DNA of 64,000 nucleotides from Gemmatimonadota bacterium (GCA_016209885.1 JACQVF010000060.1:1-64000), one strand, 5' to 3'. Positions 1 through 9,097 are shown, counted from the stretch's first letter. Made by a program: numbers and translations. The notes: generated by a model from the sequence alone, not told the origin.

Positions 1-140
1 CAGAGGCGCCCGTCCCCTCAATGGTCACCGTCCCCTGGATCGTCCCGGTAACGGCCTCCACCACCTCCTCGCCTTCGTCGCAACCGGCAAGGGGCAGCAC
101 CGCCAGCGCCGCCACCAGCAACCACCTCAGCTTCCTCATC
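1..140 (-). CDS. Lipoprotein, N-terminal part (runs off the window)
   Basis: This is the 5' end of a minus-strand gene that leaves the window at base 1. The ATG at 138-140 is preceded by an AAGGGA ribosome-binding-like stretch. It opens a signal peptide (MRKLRWLLVAALAVLPLAGC) with lipobox LAGC, so the protein should be lipidated at Cys20. The acidic segment that follows (DEGEEVVEAV) leads into a strand-like GTIQGTVTIEG stretch, as seen at the start of carboxypeptidase-regulatory-like or Ig-like domains. Only about 46 residues are visible, so the function is unknown. No six-frame ORF shorter than a full gene was listed here because the gene is cut. Confidence 0.6.
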
Positions 141-182
141 GCTCGCTTCCCTTCATTGGGAGGTTCAACCGCTCACCCTCAG

Positions 183-198
183 CGCATGCTAGCATGCG
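183..198. promoter_or_regulatory. 16-bp perfect palindrome, possible operator
   Basis: CGCATGCTAGCATGCG is a perfect palindrome 43-58 bp upstream of the start of the left-edge lipoprotein gene. That is a usual distance for a dimeric regulator site. No regulator is identified. Confidence 0.3.
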
Positions 199-609
199 AC
201 CTTCACCCTTCACCGTCAAAGCCCTGCGTTCTCACCCCACACCCACCTTACTTTGCCGCCTACATCCTGCCCTCTCACCGGGAACGCGTCCCCCGATGAA
301 ACCACCTGGGACATCCCCCCCTTTCTCCGGTTTCTCCCCTCGTCGGGCGCTGAACGCTGCGCTTCTCTTATTTCTTTTGTTCTCTTGTCAGCCGCCTCGC
401 TCGCCCGCGACGGCGGCTTACGGGCGCACCTAACCGCGAGGGGGAAACTGCAAGGGTGGTGCCAGGTTTTCCGCATCCCTAACTGCTTATGATTCAACGC
501 CATCTGATCTCGCACCCTCTCGGCCGACATGGAATTCCCCGGCTATCCCTCAGATTTCTGACGGCCGCGTGTAGAGCGTCGAATCTTGGCAGTGTCGCGC
601 GCTGCCTCC

Positions 610-623
610 AAAACATATGTTTT
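610..623. promoter_or_regulatory. AT-rich 14-bp palindrome just after comEC
   Basis: AAAACATATGTTTT is a perfect palindrome 15 bp beyond the comEC stop codon. It is strikingly AT-rich in this GC-rich DNA. It could be an operator or a weak terminator, but it lacks a GC stem and is not a classical intrinsic terminator. Confidence 0.25.
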
Positions 624-638
624 ATGGATGCCTTCGTC

Positions 639-2990
639 TTAGCGACGAACGCTTCGGCTCTGCCGGCGCACGGCTCCCCCCGGACGTTCAGCAGGTCCAG
701 GAGGTCGCCCTGGGTAGGCGCCGGTCTCTGGCGTCTCGGGCAGGGGCCCTTCACGAGCCGTGCGCACGCGGAAGTCACCGTCGGCCGCCGCGTCCACACG
801 GATGGTGCCGTGCACGTCGGTTCGGAGGACGCGGACTCCGGCGCGTGCCAGGCGTGCGAGGACACTCGGGGCGGGGTGCCCATAGCGGTTGTGCCGTCCG
901 GCGGAGATGACAGCGGCCCGCGGGCGCGTGGCTCGCAGGAGGGCCGTGGATGTGGAGGTGTTGCTTCCGTGGTGGCCGACCTTGAGGATGGCAGCCCTGG
1001 AGTCCGGGAGCCCGTTCACGGCCGTCAACTCCGCATCGGCCGGGGCGTCACCCATGAGGAGCGCGGCGAACCGGCCGTATCCGACGCGCAGAACGACGGA
1101 ATAGTCGTTCGCGTCCCGAGCGGGGTCAAGCGGACCGGGTAGAGGGTGGAGGACGTCGAGCCGCACGCCGTCGAGGAGGATGCTCTGGCCGGCGTGGGCC
1201 CGGATCCACGGAATGTCGCGGCGGTCCACGCGCTCCAGGATCCCGAGGTACGCCTCTTTCCCTGCGACCTGGCCCGGCTCGAGCAGAGCCTCCACGCTCG
1301 CCTCGTCCAGTACCGCAGCGGCGCCGCCGATGTGGTCCAGGTCGCCGTGGGTGAGGACGAGGAGCTCCAGGCGAGCGGCGCCCTCTCGGCGGAGGAACGG
1401 CACCACTAGGCGGGCGCCGGCATCCCACCGGTCGTTCACGGGTCCCGCGTCCACGAGGATCCAGCGTCCCAGGGGTGAGCGGATCGCGGTAGCGTCGCCC
1501 TGCCCCACGTCCAGAAAATAGAGGCTCAGGTCCGCGCCACGGTGACCCGTAGCCAGGGGGGCGAGAAGGATGGCAGCGACGGCGCCGGCCACCGCCACGG
1601 CGTGGCGCGCCATGCGCCGGAGGGGTGGCGCGTATGCGAGCGTGAGGAAGGCAAGAGCGGCGCCAGCGGCTCCCGCTGCCAGCCACGGGCGCGGCACGGC
1701 GATGCTCGCACCAGGCATTGCGGCTGCGAGCTCGGTGGCGCTCCTGAACAGGGCGAGCAGCAGCGCGAGCCCCCCGGCGAGGAAATGAGCCGCGCCCCCC
1801 ACGACCCAGGAAAGCGCTAGCACCAAGAAGATCTGCGGGATCGCCACGGAGAGCAGAGGCGCGAGGAGCAGCGTGAGCGGGATCCCCACGAGGGAGACGC
1901 GCCCGAAGTGGAGCGCCGTTAGCGGCGCAGTGGCCAGGGTGGCGGCGAGGCCCGCGGCCAGCACGTCGAGACCTCGATGCCTCGCTCGCTGGCCATAGCC
2001 CGCGCCCCCCAGCATGCCCAGCATGCGCGCGATGGGACGCCCCAGGAGCACCAGCCCGCCCGCGGCCGCGAACGAGAGCTGAAACCCTATGTCGCGAATC
2101 GCACCCGGCACTGCCAGGACGATGGCGCACCCGGCGATCCCGAGCGCACCCACCGGGTCCACAGGACGCCCGACCAGCCGCCCAGCCAGGGTCAGGCTGA
2201 GGATCACGGCGGCGCGCACTGCGGCGTACGGCGCCCCGATCAGACCCACATAAAGCCAGGTCCCCAGCACGGCCGCGAGGCTGCGGCGCCGACGCTCCAG
2301 CCCCAGGGCGCCGCCCAGCCCAAGCAGAACTCCGGCCACCACGCCGATGTGGAAGCCCGAAATGGCCAGGAGGTGAGCGACGCCCGCACGCGCGAAACGC
2401 TCGCTCAGCTCCGGTTCGATCCCCTCCCGCCGGGCCAGAACCAGCGCCTCCGCTATCGGGGCGTCATCGCCCAGGAGCTCCCGCAGCCGGCGCTGCGCCG
2501 AGCCCCGCAGCCAGAGAAGCGGCCGGTGCGCAGGGCCGGCGGGCACGAGCGTTCGCACGGAGTCGAGAACCAGGGTGCCGGCCTCGTACGGAGACCGCTC
2601 CCGCCCGCCACCGCCCTGGACCCAGCGGCCCAGGGCCACCATCTCATCCCCGGGTCGCACCGCCGCCGACTCCGCTCGCAGAAAGACCCTCACGCGGCCG
2701 CGACAGCCACGGGGCGCCCCCTCCTCCATCAGGAACGGCGCGCCGCCACCCCGCCCGGGGATCGCCTCGAACGTCCCGCGCACCGTGAAGGTGCCGCCAT
2801 CGGGGAGGAGCGTCCGGCAGTCCGCGTCCGCGTGCACGCGATCCGCGCGTCCCAGACCGCTCCCCGCGAGGAGTATCGAGGCGAGCGCGCATGGGAGTCG
2901 GAGCCGGCGCCATAGCAGGATGGGCAGAACGGCGAGTGGTGCGAGGAGCGGGGCGGCGAGGGCGGGGAGATCGTGGTGGCCGGCGGCCAC
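639..2990 (-). CDS. comEC: DNA uptake channel protein ComEC/Rec2
   Basis: ComEC forms the inner-membrane channel that takes up single-stranded DNA during transformation. The 783-residue product has the family layout. N-terminal membrane segments (about 1-45) are followed by a soluble OB-like part (about 55-150). The multi-helix Competence domain carries HLLAISGFH (about 206-214). A C-terminal metallo-beta-lactamase-like domain starts at FLDVGQGDA (about 492), with the metal motif HGDLDH (about 548-553) and a later GHHGS. The start used is a GTG at 2990. It has no good ribosome-binding site, while the upstream in-frame CTG at 3044 sits 9 nt after GGAGG and would add a hydrophobic segment, so the true N-terminus may be longer. 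It is last in a chain of overlapping genes from alr. Confidence 0.93.
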   Translation of the reverse strand: MAAGHHDLPALAAPLLAPLAVLPILLWRRLRLPCALASILLAGSGLGRADRVHADADCRTLLPDGGTFTVRGTFEAIPGRGGGAPFLMEEGAPRGCRGRVRVFLRAESAAVRPGDEMVALGRWVQGGGGRERSPYEAGTLVLDSVRTLVPAGPAHRPLLWLRGSAQRRLRELLGDDAPIAEALVLARREGIEPELSERFARAGVAHLLAISGFHIGVVAGVLLGLGGALGLERRRRSLAAVLGTWLYVGLIGAPYAAVRAAVILSLTLAGRLVGRPVDPVGALGIAGCAIVLAVPGAIRDIGFQLSFAAAGGLVLLGRPIARMLGMLGGAGYGQRARHRGLDVLAAGLAATLATAPLTALHFGRVSLVGIPLTLLLAPLLSVAIPQIFLVLALSWVVGGAAHFLAGGLALLLALFRSATELAAAMPGASIAVPRPWLAAGAAGAALAFLTLAYAPPLRRMARHAVAVAGAVAAILLAPLATGHRGADLSLYFLDVGQGDATAIRSPLGRWILVDAGPVNDRWDAGARLVVPFLRREGAARLELLVLTHGDLDHIGGAAAVLDEASVEALLEPGQVAGKEAYLGILERVDRRDIPWIRAHAGQSILLDGVRLDVLHPLPGPLDPARDANDYSVVLRVGYGRFAALLMGDAPADAELTAVNGLPDSRAAILKVGHHGSNTSTSTALLRATRPRAAVISAGRHNRYGHPAPSVLARLARAGVRVLRTDVHGTIRVDAAADGDFRVRTAREGPLPETPETGAYPGRPPGPAERPGGAVRRQSRSVRR

Positions 2991-3045
2991 GCCCGCGAGA
3001 AAGGCGAGAGCGAGCCAGGCGATGGGGGGTGCGCGAGGGTTCAGG

Positions 3046-3354
3046 TCAGCGATCCTCCTGCGGGAAGAGGTCCTGCTGGTAGCGATCGACGACGCGGCTT
3101 TTCTCCTCGCGGGCCTCCTCCGCCAGCCGCTCGCGAAGATAGCGCCGCACCTTGAGATCGGTGTGAATGCCGGCCACGAGCATGACGAGCATGCCCAGGA
3201 GCGCGGAGGCGAAGACCAGGTAGATGAGGGGCACGCGGTACAGGGTGGTGAATCCCAGGTGAAGCGTGACGCGCTCGGCTCCGTTCAGGTACGCGAGGAG
3301 GGCGGACACGGCGAGGAGCAGGGTCACGCCGAGCGCGGCGACGCCCCGGCTCAT
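3046..3354 (-). CDS. LapA-domain small membrane protein
   Basis: This 102-residue protein has two hydrophobic segments (about 6-23 and 41-63) and a charged C-terminal tail rich in Arg and Glu (DLKVRRYLRERLAEEAREEK). That is the layout of the lipopolysaccharide-assembly-protein-A (LapA/YciS) domain family, found in inner membranes. In E. coli the relative (LapA) acts with LapB in LPS regulation, but no LapB is seen here and the role is inferred only from the fold. Its ATG overlaps the miaB stop by 4 bases (ATGA), so it is probably translated by coupling. Confidence 0.7.
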   Translation of the reverse strand: MSRGVAALGVTLLLAVSALLAYLNGAERVTLHLGFTTLYRVPLIYLVFASALLGMLVMLVAGIHTDLKVRRYLRERLAEEAREEKSRVVDRYQQDLFPQEDR

Positions 3355-4871
3355 GCGGATTGCGCCAGCGCGGGCGAGTCGACGGCGTGGCCGACGAAGG
3401 TGGAGCCGGTGGTCGCCGTGAGCCTTACCGTGAGGAAGCGGCCAGTGAGGGTGGCGTCCCCCGGGAAAGCGACGACCTTATTGCGACGCGTGCGCCCCAG
3501 CGCCTGGCCGTTGACCCTCGCCGCGCGCTCTACGAGGACTTCCGCCACGCGCCCGACCTCCGTCCGGCTGATCTCCGTCTGGATCGCGCGCTGCACCCCG
3601 ATCAGGCGCTCGAGGCGCTCCTGCGCGACCTCGGGCTCGATGAAGTCTCGTGGCGGGAGCCGGGTGGCCGGGGTCCCGTCGCGTGGCGAGTACCTGTACG
3701 TGAACGCCTCGTCGAAGCGCACCCTGCGCAGGAGGTCCAGCGTGGCCTCGAACTCGCCCTCGCTCTCGCCCGGGAAAGCGACGATCACGTCCGTGGAGAG
3801 CGCGATCCCGGGGATCGCTTCCCGCACCATGGCGACCTTCTCCAGGAACGAATCCACGGTGTAGCGACGGAGCATGCGCTTGAGGGTGCGGTTGTGTCCG
3901 GCCTGCACGGGGAGGTGCAGGTGCTCGCAGACCGCTGGCTCCTCCGCCATCACCTGGACGAGCTCCGGCGTGACATCGTTCGGGTGCGGCGACGTGAAGC
4001 GCACTCTGCGGAGTCCCGGGGTGCGAGCGACAGCCTGGAGCAGGCGCGCGAAATTCCAGTCGCCGCAGCGATAGGAGTTCACCGTCTGTCCGAGGAGGGT
4101 GATCTCGGGGACGCCGCTCGCGGCGATCTCGCGGATCTCGGCGAGGATGTGGTCGGGATGGCGGTTCTTCTCGGGCCCGCGTACGTACGGCACGATGCAG
4201 AACGTGCACCGGCGATTGCACCCTCGCTGGATCGGCACCCACGCGGAGACGCCCGAGCTGCGGCGAGCCTCGAGCCCCTCGTAATTCTCATGCGCCTGGA
4301 GATCGAGGACGGCCAACTGAACGGCCAGGTGAAACGTGCGCCTGCCCCGGCGTAGGCCGAGCGGGACGAGCTGCGGCGCGCTCGGCGTTGCGGGGCCGGA
4401 TGCCGGCGCGGGAGCGGCCGCCGGGTGCCCCCAACCGTGGGGCGACAACGCCGCCGCGGCACTGGAGCGCGTACCGATGTCGGCGGTGGCGCAGGAGAAG
4501 CCGCCCACGCGTGCCGCCTCGAGCTCCGCCAGACGATGGGGAAGCTCCCGGTAGCCGTCCGGGCCCATCACGATGTCCACGTAGGGCGCGCGCTCGAGCA
4601 GGCGCGTGCCCATCCGCTGCGCCATGCACCCGGTCACGCCGATCACCAGGTCCGGGCGCTGCGCCTTCAAGCCGTTGAGCTGAGCCACGCGGCCGAGCAC
4701 GCGTTGCTCCGCGCGCTCGCGGATCGCGCAGGTGTTCACGAGGATCACGTCCGCGTCATGCGGCGCGCCAACAATCTCGTATCCGCAGGCCGCCAGAATC
4801 CCCTGCATCAGCTCCCCGTCGCTGATGTTCATCTGGCAGCCGTACGTCTCGACGTAGGCTTTTTTCGTCAA
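3351..4871 (-). CDS. miaB: tRNA-2-methylthio-N6-dimethylallyladenosine synthase MiaB
   Basis: MiaB is a radical-SAM methylthiotransferase that adds the 2-methylthio group to i6A37 of tRNAs. Three N-terminal cluster cysteines are visible (C12 in YGCQMN, C48 in NTCAIRE, C82 in TGCMAQ). The radical-SAM motif is CNRRCTFC (C218, C222, C225), and a TRAM-like domain ends the protein. At 506 residues it is about 60 longer than usual. The extra length is an Ala/Pro-rich insert at about 125-185, between the N-terminal domain and the conserved ENYEGL. It overlaps mtaB upstream and the lapA-like gene downstream by 4 bases each. Confidence 0.93.
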   Translation of the reverse strand: MTKKAYVETYGCQMNISDGELMQGILAACGYEIVGAPHDADVILVNTCAIRERAEQRVLGRVAQLNGLKAQRPDLVIGVTGCMAQRMGTRLLERAPYVDIVMGPDGYRELPHRLAELEAARVGGFSCATADIGTRSSAAAALSPHGWGHPAAAPAPASGPATPSAPQLVPLGLRRGRRTFHLAVQLAVLDLQAHENYEGLEARRSSGVSAWVPIQRGCNRRCTFCIVPYVRGPEKNRHPDHILAEIREIAASGVPEITLLGQTVNSYRCGDWNFARLLQAVARTPGLRRVRFTSPHPNDVTPELVQVMAEEPAVCEHLHLPVQAGHNRTLKRMLRRYTVDSFLEKVAMVREAIPGIALSTDVIVAFPGESEGEFEATLDLLRRVRFDEAFTYRYSPRDGTPATRLPPRDFIEPEVAQERLERLIGVQRAIQTEISRTEVGRVAEVLVERAARVNGQALGRTRRNKVVAFPGDATLTGRFLTVRLTATTGSTFVGHAVDSPALAQSA

Positions 4872-6193
4872 GGTACGCTCAATTCGCCATTGAAATTCGC
4901 GCGTCCTGGCAGGGACAGATCAATATACAGATGATCCGCATCCCCGTGTAATACAGCGTGCGCCACGCGCCTCGCCGCGGGCGCCCCCTCCCCGTTTGCG
5001 CTCCGCACGTGGGCTCGGAGATAGTCTTCCGTAAGGGCCTTGGAGCCGCCGCTCTCCAGGACCGCGTGCGCGGGCGTGCCCACCCGCCGCGCGCGGTATC
5101 GCCGTCCCTTCTCGAGGGCGAGTGCCCGCAGCTCGCGCCCGCGCAGGGCGGCAACGTGCCGCGGCACGCGGTCGCGCAGCGTGGCCGCGTATGTCCCTTG
5201 TTTGGGCGAGAACGGGAAGACATGGAGGTACGTATAGGGGAGCTCCTCGATGAGTGCGCGGGTCCGGGCGTGGTCGTCGTCGGTCTCGCCCGGGAAGCCC
5301 ACGATCACATCGGCGCCGAGCCCCAGTACCGGGAGCCGCTCGGCGATGTCCAACACTCGGCGGCGGTACTGCTCGTGGGTATACCAGCGCCGCATGTGCT
5401 GGAGTACGCGGTCTGATCCGCTCTGGAGCGGCATGTGGAAATGGGGGGCGAGCCGCTGCGGCTGGTTCTCCATGAGACGGACGAGGCCATCGTCCACCTC
5501 CGTGGCTTCGATGCTGCTGAGGCGGAACCGGACGCCGCTCACCTCGGCGACCAGTCGCTCCACCAGGCGAGTCAGGGCGAGGGCGCAGCCCACCTCGCGG
5601 CCGTAGCCTCCGATATGGATCCCGGTGAGCACGATCTCAGGGTGGAAGCGCGCCAGCAGCCGGGCCTCGGCCACAACTTCGTCCGCCGGGCGCGAGCGGT
5701 TGGCGCCCCGCGCGAGGCGTGTGGCGCAGAACGAGCACTTGCGATCACAGCCGTCCTGAAGCCTCAGCCACGCGCGAGTGCCCCCCGAGCGACGGGCAAG
5801 GAGGCCCGGCCCGGGGCGGCGCGCGGAGAGCTGGAGAAGCGGTCGCCCCGCAGCCGCAGCCTCAGCGACCGTGAGGGGGTCATGGCCCTCCACCACGGCG
5901 TGGACGCCCGGCGTCGCCTGGTACTCCGCGGCTCGAAGCGCCGCAGAGCACCCGACCACCACGATGCGCACGCCGGGATTGCCGCGATGAAGCCGCCGGA
6001 TGAAGCGCTTCGCCTCGGCGTCAGCCTCGTTGGTGACCGTGCAGGTGTTGACGACGCAGACTTCGGCCGCCCGGGGCTCGGCCACGGCCACGGCGCCGCG
6101 GCTCTCGAGTTCCTGGCGCATCCGCTCGGTATCGTACTGGTTCGCCTTGCAGCCGAAGGTGTGGAAACAGACGTTCATCCGCGGACGGCTCAA
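4868..6193 (-). CDS. mtaB: tRNA t6A37 methylthiotransferase MtaB
   Basis: MtaB is the sister radical-SAM methylthiotransferase that converts t6A37 to ms2t6A37 in ANN-decoding tRNAs. The N-terminal FGCKANQYD signature (C15) separates it from MiaB. The other two cluster cysteines are C51 (NTCTVT) and C82 (VGCSA), and the radical-SAM motif is CDRKCSFC (C149, C153, C156). Length (441) is normal for the family. Having both paralogues back to back, overlapping by 4 bases, puts two A37 modification steps under one transcript. Confidence 0.9.
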   Translation of the reverse strand: MSRPRMNVCFHTFGCKANQYDTERMRQELESRGAVAVAEPRAAEVCVVNTCTVTNEADAEAKRFIRRLHRGNPGVRIVVVGCSAALRAAEYQATPGVHAVVEGHDPLTVAEAAAAGRPLLQLSARRPGPGLLARRSGGTRAWLRLQDGCDRKCSFCATRLARGANRSRPADEVVAEARLLARFHPEIVLTGIHIGGYGREVGCALALTRLVERLVAEVSGVRFRLSSIEATEVDDGLVRLMENQPQRLAPHFHMPLQSGSDRVLQHMRRWYTHEQYRRRVLDIAERLPVLGLGADVIVGFPGETDDDHARTRALIEELPYTYLHVFPFSPKQGTYAATLRDRVPRHVAALRGRELRALALEKGRRYRARRVGTPAHAVLESGGSKALTEDYLRAHVRSANGEGAPAARRVAHAVLHGDADHLYIDLSLPGRANFNGELSVP

Positions 6194-7359
6194 CGCCCGG
6201 AAAGGTGAACCGTGAAGGTGCCCCTCCAGAACGATTCCTGTAGCCGGTCCGCGCTGCGGGCGCCTCGCTCGATGGCGAGGTCGAAGCCTGCCACCGTCCT
6301 CCCTTCAACCTCCAGGAGGATCAGGCCGAGTCCGGCGGTGAACGCTCGTTCGCGCGGCGCATCGCCGCGGATGTGGAATGGGAGCTGGGCCCAGCGGTAG
6401 CCGACGCGGACGGGCGAGGAGCGCCCCAGCATGCCGGAGCCCGTCCATTCGAGTCCCATCCCGGTGGCCCACGCGGCCCCGGCCTGGCCGTCCGCGAGGT
6501 CGCGGCCCGTAGCGGTCCAGTCAGCCCAGGCCACTCCCAGGTTCGCGGCGATCTGCGGGGTAAGGCGGGCGCTCACGCCGCCCTTGAGCTCGAGGGGGAG
6601 GGTGAATTCCCGGCGGTCGCGGTCGCCGGACCCCTCCGCGGGGTTAGCACGCAACTCGCCGGACCAGATGAGGCTTGCAGCCAGCCGCACGATGGGCACG
6701 GGCTCCCAGGACGCGCCGAGGCCCACCGTCGGCCCCGTGAGACTCCACTCTCCACGAACGGAGAAACTGTCTACGGGCACGCCCGCGGCGACCGTGTCGA
6801 TCTGCCGCGTGAACGCACGGGTCAGCTGTCCGGTGTAGACGCCCGCCCACGCGCCGATTCCCAGCCGCTGGCCCACGCGCTGAGCCCAGCCGACCCGGAG
6901 GGCGGCCACGCCACCGTCGGAGACGAAGCGGTCCTCCACCGGCACCTGCTGGCCCGCAAACTCCTCCACGGTTCGGCGGCGGAGCGACCAGCGAAGGTCC
7001 AGGTACGCGCCGTAGCTCACGGTGGCCACGCCAGCGGTCCCGACCGGGTAGGCGACGGCGAGCAGAGGGAAGCGCGTGGCACTCGCTTCGTTCGTCTGTC
7101 CAGCGAGCGTCGCGCGGGCGCTGCCGGGCTGTAGGCTCGCGGTCACGAAGGGCAACGCGAAGCCGATGGCGCTCGACGGATCGGCGGGGAGCAGCATCGT
7201 GCCGGACAGCCCCACACCCAGGCCACCGAGAGAGCGGGCGCGGGCGTCGGTCGGCTCCAAGAGCATGCCCAGGCCACCGGCCCCAAACAGCGACTGGGCG
7301 GCAGCGGGTCCGGCCATCGCCAGCAAGAGCAGTAGCGCCGCGACGATCCGACGGCTCAT
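6190..7359 (-). CDS. Predicted outer-membrane beta-barrel protein
   Basis: This 389-residue protein begins with a cleavable signal peptide ending AGPAAAQ. It continues with alternating-pattern, Gly- and aromatic-rich segments typical of a membrane beta-barrel (for example YGAYLDLRWSLRR, PVRVGYRWAQLPF, ERAFTAGLGLILLEVEG). The resemblance is to generic porin or PorV-like barrels, and no specific substrate can be named. The ATG at 7359 was chosen over longer frames because it gives the signal peptide and a 4-base ATGA overlap with the preceding lipoprotein gene. A role with that lipoprotein in the outer membrane is inference from position. Confidence 0.6.
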   Translation of the reverse strand: MSRRIVAALLLLLAMAGPAAAQSLFGAGGLGMLLEPTDARARSLGGLGVGLSGTMLLPADPSSAIGFALPFVTASLQPGSARATLAGQTNEASATRFPLLAVAYPVGTAGVATVSYGAYLDLRWSLRRRTVEEFAGQQVPVEDRFVSDGGVAALRVGWAQRVGQRLGIGAWAGVYTGQLTRAFTRQIDTVAAGVPVDSFSVRGEWSLTGPTVGLGASWEPVPIVRLAASLIWSGELRANPAEGSGDRDRREFTLPLELKGGVSARLTPQIAANLGVAWADWTATGRDLADGQAGAAWATGMGLEWTGSGMLGRSSPVRVGYRWAQLPFHIRGDAPRERAFTAGLGLILLEVEGRTVAGFDLAIERGARSADRLQESFWRGTFTVHLSGR

Positions 7360-8699
7360 GGGAGTCCCACGCGTTGGGTGACCGTTATGACCAGGCGCAG
7401 CTCCGGTGCGTCGGGTCCGGTGCCGGAGAACGTCACGATCCCGAAGTCTCGAGGCTCGAGGCCGCCGGCCACGAGAAGCGCCAGGGTGTTGGACGGCGGA
7501 TTGCCGTCGGCCGTGGCGCCGCGGAGATGGTCGCGTACGAAGGTGGTGAGCGGTACGGCGATCACCAGCGCCTTCGCGCCCGGAACGAATGCGGACGGCA
7601 GGATCGGAGGTGAGCCGGGCTCGCCGAACAGTCCCGGGTCCACGGGGGCACCCAGCGGCGCCTTGGGCAGCCGCTCCGGCCGGAGCACTGGCCTCAGCTC
7701 CAGGCGGACCGTCTCCACGGGCCGGTGGGCGGAGAGCATCGCCTGGCTGCGGAGGACCAGGGCCGCGAAGGTGAGGTTCGCGGAGTCCACCCGTAGCGGG
7801 CAGGCGACGCGCGCGCACACCGGATGACCGCCCGCGAACTCGCGTGGCACGTCAAGCACCAGGATGCTCCGCCATGCCGGTGCGCCCCCGACCCGCAGCT
7901 CCCCCGATGGCGCCTCGGGAGGCGGATCGTAAATGAACGTAAGCGCGTCGGTCCCCACCGAGAGGACGAGGGTGGTGTCCCTGCGCACGCTGGGCCGGGC
8001 GAGCAGGCGGAGCGCCACGGAGCGGATCTGGACCCGCACTCCCTGCGTCTCCGCGCCGATGCGCACGCTGCGTTCCGCGCGCGCGGTATCTCCCCAGGCC
8101 GCCACCGTCGCCGAGTCCACGGCAATGACCACGCTGTCGCCCGCGGCCGCCGTCCAGCTTCCTTGCCCCACGGCGATGACGGGCCCCGCGCCGGGCTCCT
8201 GCCACTCCCGCGCCGTGCCCAGCGTATCCACGGCATTCGCCCAGGTAGTCGAGCCCGCGTGCCACGGCTGCATCAGCGCCCCGGCGGCGAGGCGGACGGG
8301 CGGCGAGCCCACCACCGTCGTCGTGTCGATCCGGACGAGCAGGCTCCCGCCCAGGAGGGTCAGCACCGAGTCGACCCTCGTCGTGCCCGTCGAGTCGACC
8401 ACCGACGCCGAGCGGGGATAGGCGCTGAAACGCGCCAGCGTAAGGGCGTTCAGTTTCCCCTCGAACCCACGGGCGACGAGGCCGTACCCCAGGTCCGCGG
8501 GCGACCCGAAGCCGTCGAGCAGCCGGACGCTCCGCAGGAAGTCAGCGGCCGGAACCCGGATCTCCACGGTGCGGGCCGTGACCGGAAAGAGCTCGCCGCT
8601 CTCGACCGCCGTGGGGATCTGCTCGGTGCAGGCCGCCACGGCCGGAACGGCGAGCGGGAGAAGCACGCGAGCCAGGGGGCCGCAGCCGGGCCGCCTCAT
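7356..8699 (-). CDS. Lipoprotein of unknown function
   Basis: The 447-residue product starts with a signal peptide and lipobox AVAAC (lipidated Cys24, followed by TEQIPTAVESG). The rest is soluble, rich in Val, Thr and Asp, and looks like beta-sandwich or repeat domains with segments such as VEIRVPAADFLRSV and VRLELRPVL. No family is recognised. It is flanked by cdd and the barrel gene with 4-base overlaps on both sides, so the three are surely co-translated. A surface or outer-membrane partner of the barrel protein is the simplest guess. Confidence 0.55.
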   Translation of the reverse strand: MRRPGCGPLARVLLPLAVPAVAACTEQIPTAVESGELFPVTARTVEIRVPAADFLRSVRLLDGFGSPADLGYGLVARGFEGKLNALTLARFSAYPRSASVVDSTGTTRVDSVLTLLGGSLLVRIDTTTVVGSPPVRLAAGALMQPWHAGSTTWANAVDTLGTAREWQEPGAGPVIAVGQGSWTAAAGDSVVIAVDSATVAAWGDTARAERSVRIGAETQGVRVQIRSVALRLLARPSVRRDTTLVLSVGTDALTFIYDPPPEAPSGELRVGGAPAWRSILVLDVPREFAGGHPVCARVACPLRVDSANLTFAALVLRSQAMLSAHRPVETVRLELRPVLRPERLPKAPLGAPVDPGLFGEPGSPPILPSAFVPGAKALVIAVPLTTFVRDHLRGATADGNPPSNTLALLVAGGLEPRDFGIVTFSGTGPDAPELRLVITVTQRVGLP

Positions 8700-9097
8700 C
8701 CCGCGCCTTCCCCTTTGTCGCGGCGGAAGGGCGCTGGGAGCAGCTCGGCCAGCCTCCAGCGGCGCGTGGCAACACTCGCAGCCGACACGATCTCCAGGTC
8801 CGGCGCGAACTCGGCCAGCACCTGACGGCATGCGCCACAGGGCGCCACGGGCTCGGCCCCTCCCGTCACCAGGGCCAGCTTGCGAAAGCGCGTCCGCCCC
8901 GCAGCCACGCCCGTGGCCAGCGCCACGCGCTCCGCGCAGATCGTGAGCCCATACGAGGCGTTCTCGACGTTGCACCCCTCGAAGATGGCCCCGTCATCCG
9001 CCTCGATGGCCGCGCCCACTGGGAAGCCGGAGTAGGGCGCGTAGGCCCGCGCGCGGACCGAGCGCGCCCGCTCGACCAACGGATCAGTGGCTTCCAT
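8696..9097 (-). CDS. cdd: Cytidine deaminase
   Basis: This 133-residue enzyme deaminates cytidine and deoxycytidine to the uridines in pyrimidine salvage. It is the small, tetrameric, three-cysteine zinc type: CAE (C54, proton-shuttle E56) and PCGAC (C87, C90). The substrate motif FEGCNVENASYG is intact. The C-terminal tail after about residue 115 is Arg/Pro rich and not conserved. Its 5' end overlaps the alr stop by 14 bases. Confidence 0.93.
   Translation of the reverse strand: MEATDPLVERARSVRARAYAPYSGFPVGAAIEADDGAIFEGCNVENASYGLTICAERVALATGVAAGRTRFRKLALVTGGAEPVAPCGACRQVLAEFAPDLEIVSAASVATRRWRLAELLPAPFRRDKGEGAG

Larger units (their letters stand above)
141..638. other. Non-coding gap, about 0.5 kb, without a supportable gene
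   Basis: This stretch lies between the cut lipoprotein gene and the comEC stop. It holds two perfect palindromes (183-198 and 610-623) and a pyrimidine-rich AT-richer patch around 355-395. Short open frames cross it, including one on the minus strand at 216-530 with the segment ALNHKQLGMRKTWHHPC. None has a ribosome-binding site, a recognisable domain or convincing composition. It may contain the promoter of the left-edge lipoprotein gene. Confidence 0.4.

Noticed and set aside
216-530. Minus-strand ORF with ALNHKQLGMRKTWHHPC
   Set aside because: No ribosome-binding site, no known domain and low-complexity Arg/Ser composition. Kept only as a remark on the gap.
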